The position numbers and the translations under genes were made by a program. Source: Metallyticus violacea (taxonomy: Eukaryota > Arthropoda > Insecta > Mantodea > Metallyticidae). Taken from it: a stretch of 64,000 bases of DNA. The DNA lies in the NCBI GenBank assembly GCA_030762175.1, contig CM060831.1, positions 4,293,001 through 4,357,000 of the forward strand, in the 5' to 3' direction. The notes under the pieces were generated by a model. The model ran no database searches, was not told the origin of the DNA, and saw only the letters and a program-made list of their open reading frames with translations. Shown here piece by piece: positions 41,693 to 50,600 of this stretch (position 1 is the stretch's first letter; the number at the start of each line of letters is the position of its first letter).

Positions 41693-44600
41693 GAGAGAGG
41701 TTCTAACAATCTGCAATAATTAAATCAGTTGATGGCAGGTACGACATATTGGTAAACTTTTCCTTCAATATTGCAACATTAGATGACCATAATTTTCCGA
41801 CAGAAGCAGTCTATTTTATACTTCCTATCATTAAATTAAACTTGTTATGAAGCTATAATCGTACACAATTCCAACACTGGTTACCTAGCAACTAGTATTC
41901 CGTGAAGTAATCACCGCCTTCACAACATAATTTCAAACAACGTACGAGGGTAGGTTCATAAGTTTCCGGTCTCGCCGATTAGAATTATCGCCTTCACAAA
42001 ACCCTTATCTTGTGAGTAAATACTTGCAACTGTAACTTCCGCTCCGCTGTGTTCAGTTGTTGAGTTATAAGTTACGTAAAGAAGGCTATGTGTAGAAGAC
42101 TGTGACATGCTCAAAATGGAGTATCGACCTGTTATTAAGTTCTTCACAAAAGAAGGACTTATTCCAAATTAAATTAAACAGTGATTGGACGGTATATATG
42201 GGGAAGCATCCCCCTCATATTCTACCGCAAAAGAATGGGTCGAGAAAGCATTGAAGACGAAGAGCGTGCAGGTCGGCCCTTGGAGGTGCTCACTTCTGAA
42301 AACATCACTCTTGTGGAAGGAGAAATTATGGAAAACCGGCGGCTCACAGTTACAGAAATAGCAGCAAGGTTGGACCTTTCTAAAACAACATTCCTTCTAA
42401 TTATTCATGAACATTTAAACATGAATAAGGTTAGTGCAAGATGGTTGCCTAGACGTCTTTCCCCAGTCCAAAATCAGCAACGAGTCTTTTGTTGTCAGGC
42501 ATTTTTGGAGCTCTGCCATAGCAACGAGAGAGAAGTTCTGCTAACCATTGTTACAGCAGATGAAATTATGGTCCTCTACTATCATCCCTTGTCCAAAAGA
42601 GAATCAATGGAGTGGCGTAAACCTGGCGAAGAACCGCCTCTAAAGGCCAAGGTCACTCCGTCAACCAAGAATACCATGGCCACAATCTTTAGGGAATGTG
42701 AAGGGATATTCTTCATTGACTTCAAGAAGAGGAACACCACAGTAAATGAGAAGCACTATGCTGGCCTACTGCACAGTTTACGTGCTTCCATTAAGGAGAA
42801 AAGACGAGGAAAACTGAGTGGTGTGGTGGTGTGCGCCTTCTTCACGACAACGCCCCTGTGCACACAGCTCTTGTTGCAAAGACAGCTGTGAAGAAACGTG
42901 GCTTCAAGGAAATGGACCATCCACCCTACAGCCCAGATCTAGCTCCCAGGGACTATTTCCTCTTCTCAAAACTCAAGAAGGACCTTCGAGGATGTAAATA
43001 TAAGTGTGACGAAGAAGTGATGGATGCTGTTTATTGAGAAGTGTATTGCAATAAAGGGTAACTATATTGAAAAGTAAAATATTGTTTTTGTCTTTATCAT
43101 ACCTAGAAAATGATTAGGCCACAAAATTATGGACCTACCCTTTATACCTGTTAGAAAAAGTTAAGATCTTCGCTCCCTAACAAGTATACTAACATTCAAA
43201 TATGAGAATTTTTTTGTTAAACAAATGTTTTGAAACTACAGCAATGTAATCAATAATCATATTTTAGCTTCACTGTCTTGAAACTTTGAAAATGCAATAG
43301 ATTAATTAATGACATTATTATTTTATTTTAAAACGTTAACCTTGAACCATTAGTGATCTCTATTATATTAACAGAAACCAAAAACTTCACCGTAAGATCA
43401 AATGTCGATATTTTGTTGCACTTTCACCATACTTTCGAGTACACCAGAGCGTAGAAATTATAAAAATCTTCGACTGGAAAATATAAACAAATCTAAAAAT
43501 ATAAATTTTAAATTGGTACCATATTAGTAATCAATAAACATTATATGTTTACCACTAACCACTCTGAAAAATACGCCAACAAGCTTTTTTTCATTAGTTG
43601 AACTAACATGTTTCGCTTTTCTCCACATATAGAACTAGTCATAATCCTTTTTGCATACACTTGTCGATTTTTTAGAAATTAATAAACCCTCACTTTCCTT
43701 CATATTTTCAATATCAAACATCGCGGAATTAACATCCATTTCCATTTGAATTCTCCAAAACAAAAACAAAATAGCATCGTCATAGAAACGAGTACTAAGA
43801 AACCATGCAATATAATACGTCATGACATCGCATTTTGCAATTTTTAATATTTTTTAAAATATTTCAACGCTAAAGTTATAAAACGTTACATACAACATTC
43901 TGAACACCTGTGAAAACTACTCGTGTCACAATTACCAAGATGGAGATTTCCACACAGACCTTTGCTGTTTTCTCTCAGTATCGCAATGATGTAGCCAAGT
44001 TTCATTAGCAGTGATTACCTTTAAAGGAATCTCTGTATCTTCCCGTAACATCATGGTCAACTGCATGCAAACTTGCACGCAGCAGTCTTCGAACCCACCG
44101 TGCACAAACACGTCTCATATGCAAGTTATCAATTACCAACGTGTGGGGGGGTGGTGAAAATTTCAGGATTTTTAAGTGTACTAGATATTACCGATCCTCT
44201 CTGACAATGGAAACAGTTGTGTTTATGATTTTTTTTTCGTTAGAGCACAAACTGGAGGGCCAGATACCCCTTCCTTTGAAATTGATTGCCTCCCCTCTCT
44301 AAGATATTTTCAAATTGTGCTACGAGGGCCAGTAAATATGTATTGAGATCAGAACTTTGTCTTCTATGGAGAAAGCATTGTTGCTGGGGTGTTATTCGTT
44401 TTCCCGCATTTTATGTTTCAAGTCTGGAAATTGTAAGCGCAATGGACATTCAAGAGGGTATTTTCGTGCAATGATCTTGTACAATTTAAATGTGGTTTAA
44501 ATAAAACGCATTCATTTGAGCGTTTGAGAGGGCTTTCGGGGACTTTGCTCCTTCACGTGCTACTGTGCTCCGCTGAATTAAAAGGGTGGGGGGTTGGTCT

Positions 44601-47600
44601 TTTAAAGATGAAGAGAAGAGTGGCAGACCATCGCCTCTGTTGAAACAGATCAAGGAAGATCCAAGATTAACCTACAAGTACATTGAGCTGGCATTAGAAA
44701 TTAGTAAACCGAATGTTTCAACCATTCTTCATGAGCACCTTCGTGTAAATTTTTTTCTTCATGATGGGTGCCCCGTAATTTTATTGGAGAGAAGCTGCGC
44801 AAGATGGAATGGTGCCAAGAAATGCTGCAAAGTTTTAACTATGAAAAGTCTCGCCGTGTTTCAGATATTGTTACGGGTGACTGGGTATGTCATTTTGATC
44901 CAGAGACAAAACGCCCATCCTCCATTTGAGTTTTCCCTGATGGCCAACCACTTGTTAAAGTCAAGGGCCAAGGAGCGAGGGAAAGCAAAGGGTTTTTTAT
45001 TTCTTCTGCACAAGTGGTCATCTGGCAACCATTGTGCTCGAAAATCAAAGAACTGTTAGTGCAAAATGGTACACAGAAGTTTGCCTTCCGAAAGTGTTTT
45101 AGAAAATTCAAGAAAGGCGTCCAAAGACAGGACTAAGGGGCATTTCGTTGCACCATGACAATGCATCAGCTCACACCGCTAATGTAACAAGGACCTGAGG
45201 TAAAATACGTCCATCCTAATAGTCCCGACCTGGCACTATGAAATTTTTTCCTGTTCCCTACTGTGAAGAACCGATTTTATAGCCCCCAAAAGCGGTTGCA
45301 GCATACGAGAAGTTATCTGCTGTGCCAGAAGCCGAGTGTTTCCAGAGGGTGCAGTGCCAATGGGAATACTTTGGGAAACAAAATGTTGCTATGAGTATTA
45401 ATTATTTGTTATCTCAATACTTATCTTGTGACTCTTGTAGAGGGAAGTTCAAACTTTCCATAGGCCTCAGCTGAAGATTTTTTGAAACGAAAGCAGAGCT
45501 TTAGAGGAGAATATTGTTCGTCGTGTGTCACCTCCATTTTTCTGTAGGAGGAAATGAGCTTGTACACTTCTCAAAGGCGGGAACCGGAAGTGACAACAAT
45601 GAATACCTTGTGTACTTAAAGCATTACCTAACAAAAATTGTAAAGTAAATTTTCGCGCAAGAAATTGTGGCTGTAAAATGCATGATCGTTGTTTATTTTT
45701 ACTGTTAGCTATTTTGAGTAAACAGTGGTGTTTCTAGACATAAATATGAAGTTACTGAACAAGAATTGAGAAAAATGTTAGAAAAAATAGACTGCAAATA
45801 AAAATAAAACTTTAATCATTGTTTTTTTCAATGCTTACTTATATTTATTTCGCTTTAATACTCAGATAAAAATATCAAAATATGCAAATTTAAAGTTCAG
45901 TATTTTATCTCTAATGGTAGTAATATAAACTTCCGCGTTTGTAGATTAAATAATAAGACACCGGCTGTTAGCAGAACGTAAAGGTTCTACCTGTGCCCTT
46001 TTGTTCTGCCATGTAAACCAGTAACAGCCCAGATCGAGTTGGTGATTCTTTAGCCCAAAGGCAAAGAAAAGCCCTTGAAGTGGGCTAAGTTTTGCAGCAG
46101 AGATCCACTTGGGGTGGAACACGCTCCAGAAGGGTGCGTGCCCCACTTGAACAACTTGACGTGTACGTTATATTGCGAAATGATGGACGTCTTCTAATAC
46201 TCTCCCCCTTTGACATATGTCAGCCCGCCCCGTGGCTAAGTTAATATAGCTCAAGCTACCTTGAATTTGGCAAGAACTCAAATGTTTCAAATACAAACAC
46301 ATCTCTCGTAAATTACAGCAATGAAATATGTTTTGTTTCATGGGAAAGTTTTCATTCCATTCAGCATTTTGTTTCTTTCTTTTCTACGGCTTTAGAATTT
46401 CTCTTAAGCAATTTTAGGCCGACAGTTTCCAAGCCATTGGCGCAAATATGTTTTTTAAAGTCGCGGAAGAAATTAGCTCCAAATATTTCTCAATAAATCA
46501 AACAGTCGAATGTAAATTCTTTGAATAATACACGTGATACATAACAGGATCCTGGGATCAATACATTCACGTGGACAAATATGAAGCCTATGAGACATAT
46601 GAGAAAAGTTCAGTAAACAATGTTTTGCTATTTGTACAAGGGTCATTGGACAAGTTCTCAGAATCACCAACAGATTGCAGCATCAGTTTTGTTACTAAAA
46701 CCCGCCATCTTCCATAGAAGCATTGCGCAATAATACATGGATTGATCAAGAATCGTAGTAGCTATAGCTGTTTGTTGCAGTGTATATGGAGCATCGTGCG
46801 GTTATTAAATGCTGGCAAAGAAGAAAATGAAAGTAACAACATCCTGATATGTTTCTACATCAGGACATAATACTACAGATTTATTTTATTTATTCCTCTT
46901 ACGTTTTTCAGTACAATTTAAATGCTACAGATTTTAAAATCTACAGTACTAATGCTGTAACTAAACAAAATTAAAACTTCAATAAACTTAACCGGTATTG
47001 GAAGCCAGGACTCAGGCTATTTTAACAATGACTTATAACTACACCTACAATTGCTATTGGTACCCACAACTACGTACTCTAGGGGACTCTACACCATCAT
47101 TTTCAACTGTCAAGGGAACCACAGAGTTTAAACGGCCATGAAAGTCTGGAAGGTAACCCGTCAAGACATCCAGAAATTATCTGATAAGAAGCACGACGTT
47201 GTTCTACAGGATCGCCGATTAAAATGTCTGAAATTGCTAAAGCTCCGGGAATTTCAGCAGAATGCGTTTTTTACATTTTCAGGGAAGAATAGCACTTGAA
47301 AATATTATCGGCAAGATGGGTGACACTACTGCTAACTTAAAGAGTGCATATCTCTCAGCAAAGTGTGGCCCGTTTCAGAGAGATTCCGCCCACTTTATGT
47401 GTCGATTTGTGACCAAATGAAACCTGGGTACACTACTACACACGTGAAACAAAACAGCTGTATAAACAATGGAAGCATCACGGTTCTTCACCGCAAAGAA
47501 GCACAAATGTGTGAAATCAGCCGGGAAGAGCATGGCGTCGGTGTATTGCTAATTGATTTATCTTCCTACTGGAGCGTATTATGCTTTTGAACATATTAAA

Positions 47601-50600
47601 GACAAAAATGTGCAATAAAACGTTGGGTTTATCAAAGAATAAAGTCATCTTGTACTGCCTTGTCCACTTTATTCCCTTGACGAGTTCATCACACTTGCAT
47701 TTGTTCCCTGAACTGAGAAAATTCCTTTGAAGAAAGACACTTTCGTCCACTGAAGAGCTTCATCACTGAGGCTTATTTTGCAGATCTGGAGGAATCTGTC
47801 GCCATGGGGTAAAGGCTTTGGAGCATCGCTGTAGAAAGTGCATTAGTGTCAAGGGAAACTATGTGGAAAAATAAAAACACTTTCAAGAATCTACGCTGTC
47901 ATTTAGAGCTTGATTCTGAGAACTTTTCAAATGACTCTTGGAGCATTTTAAATGTGCCAGATTTAGGTTTAATGTTCTGTCACAACTATACTGTTGAGGT
48001 GTTAGCACTCAGCTGTTTTCATGTTTCATAAGTGCATTACTAGGGTTGCCATTTAATATTCGGGATTTGAAGAAACTATGACAGATATAAGTTTACTGTT
48101 GGCAACACTGGAAAGAGTGTATTTTGATTAGCAATGATGATAGAAGATGTGGGCAGAAACTATTATTGCAGCTGTAGAAAATTGTTAATTGTGATGCTCT
48201 AGAAAAGAAGTGGCTCGAAAATACTTTTGTCCGATGATTTTTTTAAACAAAATACTAAACAATTGCCGCCCATGCGACAGAACGTATACTGTTTCCAGAG
48301 TTTAGATGAGAGCAATACGAAAAGTATCATACATTTCAACGAAATGGAGGGAAATTTTATTAAGCGTCATCACTATTGGTAAGCGTGATTGTTGTAACGA
48401 TTTTATTCACATTTTCAAACAGATGCAACCTGCTCTTCTTAATTGTCAGCTATCTTAAGTGACGGTGTAACCGTTTCGTAGAAATTGATAAAGACGAGTA
48501 TCGTGCAATGATAAAACAATTTTATTTAACAAATTGAACTGCGGCCCAGATACAAACAGAGTTGATGGATTCTGTAACTGCAGATGAAACTTGGGTTCAT
48601 CATTACACCCTGGAGACAAAACATTGGGCTGGCGAAGGTGAAAGTGCACCGCAAAAAGCTAAAACCGTTTTGTTGGCAGGAAAAGTGATGGAATTGATTG
48701 GCTATTTGGAAAAGGACAAAAAGGATTGTCATTGCGCAACGTTACTGCAGCAGAAGCGACCAAGATTGGCACGCAAAAACTTGCTCCCCTACCAGAACAA
48801 TGCACCTGCTCACACATCTGTCATTGCGATGACAAAAGTGCATGAGTTGGGCTTCGAAATAGTTTCCCACCCACCCTATTCCCCAGATTTGGCTCCTTGT
48901 GATTTTTTCTCTTTCCTAATCTCAAAAGTTGACTTGGGGAGGGGAGGAAGAACGTTTTGTCGAATGAAGAGGTTATCTGTGCCGTAAATTAGCATTATGC
49001 ACAGTTCGAAAGGTTTTTTTTTTTTTTTCTGAGGGGATAAAAATTGGAATCCCGCTGGACCAAATACGTATATTGAGCTCAAAGGAGAATATGTTGGGAA
49101 GTATATGTTACAGATACTTAAGCTTTGTTGCCGTGGCTTCCCGTATCCTCGCAGAAGAGCAAAAGGCAGTAAAAATGCAATGGCTTGCCGTTATGACGTG
49201 TTTATATCTTTATAGATGACAAAAACTGGATTTATCAATACATCCTGTCTCCAAAGAGACAATTGCTGATCTAGGTCTTCCTAAATGATTCCCGGTGAAG
49301 GTTAAACAATGCCGAAGTGTAGGGAAGAAGATGTTAGTCACTTTCTTCTCAACAAGTGGCCATATTTCTTTAATATTACTTGGAAAGGAAGAATTAGACT
49401 TGGACCTTGCCGGCACTCTGAGCTATGTCCTTTATGCACGGAACTATTTGATTCTAAAGCGTCATCGAAAAGTCGTTCCGCAACCATTGTGTAGCTCAGA
49501 TTTCACTAGGAAAGCGGCTTGGCAGCACTGACGAAGCGCTCAGCCTATTGCGTTTACTTAACCACCAAGGCAAGCACACACTCCAAAGTCCAAACTTTAG
49601 CAAAAGTGTGCGGATTAGCTGCTAAAAACGGGTTTAGAAGGAATGGGGGACAGTCAGAAAAGTAGGAGTACCACCTTTAACCTGTGTAGTGCACATCATC
49701 ATAGTGCGGAGGAACTTGTCGATGAGGTGTACAGAATCAGATGAGATATTGCTACTTCAGACCTTGGTATCTCTGCAACGACAGCATGTTTAGATCTAAC
49801 GTGACGGCAACACTTGAGACTGTCTTCGAGAGGTCCCGGGTTGTATTCCCTATGAAGGTGATTTCCCCTGGTCATTAGGTGAATGCTGGGGTGGATATTT
49901 AAATTTCAGAAATTTCCCGCTTGCCCACTTCATATCATTAGAATGTCGAAAGTGCCAGGGCGAGGTGAACTTGCCCTTTTGTAAGATTTCTGCTCCGGCG
50001 TTTGGAATGGAAGCAGAACTTCTGAGTGACTCCATCGGCGTCAACAAGTTCTGTCTGTAAACATGTTAGGACTCCATTTGCGTCTGCGCACTTACCGTCG
50101 GCTGTCGTTCTCACCTCGCCCTCCTCCTGGAGGGTTCCCATTGAAGACGTGAGCATTTAAGTACTGAAGTTTCCTCCTTCAAATATTAGCAACACAGGGT
50201 ACTCACTTATGACGAATATGTTCGTATCACGTTGTCCCTTCTTTGCTCTTTGTGAGTTTTCCAGATTTCAGCCTCTGCACACAATTTGGCATTCAGTTAT
50301 TGTTGATCCTGTATTCACTTTTTATATCACCCAATGTCTGCTCTATTTCAGTCACCGTGGTTGTCTGATTGTATAAGTATTGCAACACATCTGTTGATTC
50401 TTTGAGCGTGTTCAAACTTTCAGGTGTTGCTATCAAAATTTTATTCATTTTAAATATTTAGGGTAGAAATATAGACCTGGGTGGTGAAATTTATTCCGAC
50501 TTTTACAGCGAGTTTTCTAGCCATTGCACTTGAAGGATATCGGCTTCGAGAGTACGATACTGTACAACCTAGCAAGTGATTAAACAACTAACATAACCGC

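Noticed and set aside
49850..50156. Overlapping minus-strand open frames of 65-72 codons
   Set aside because: No recognisable motif, and no splice or promoter context; likely random.
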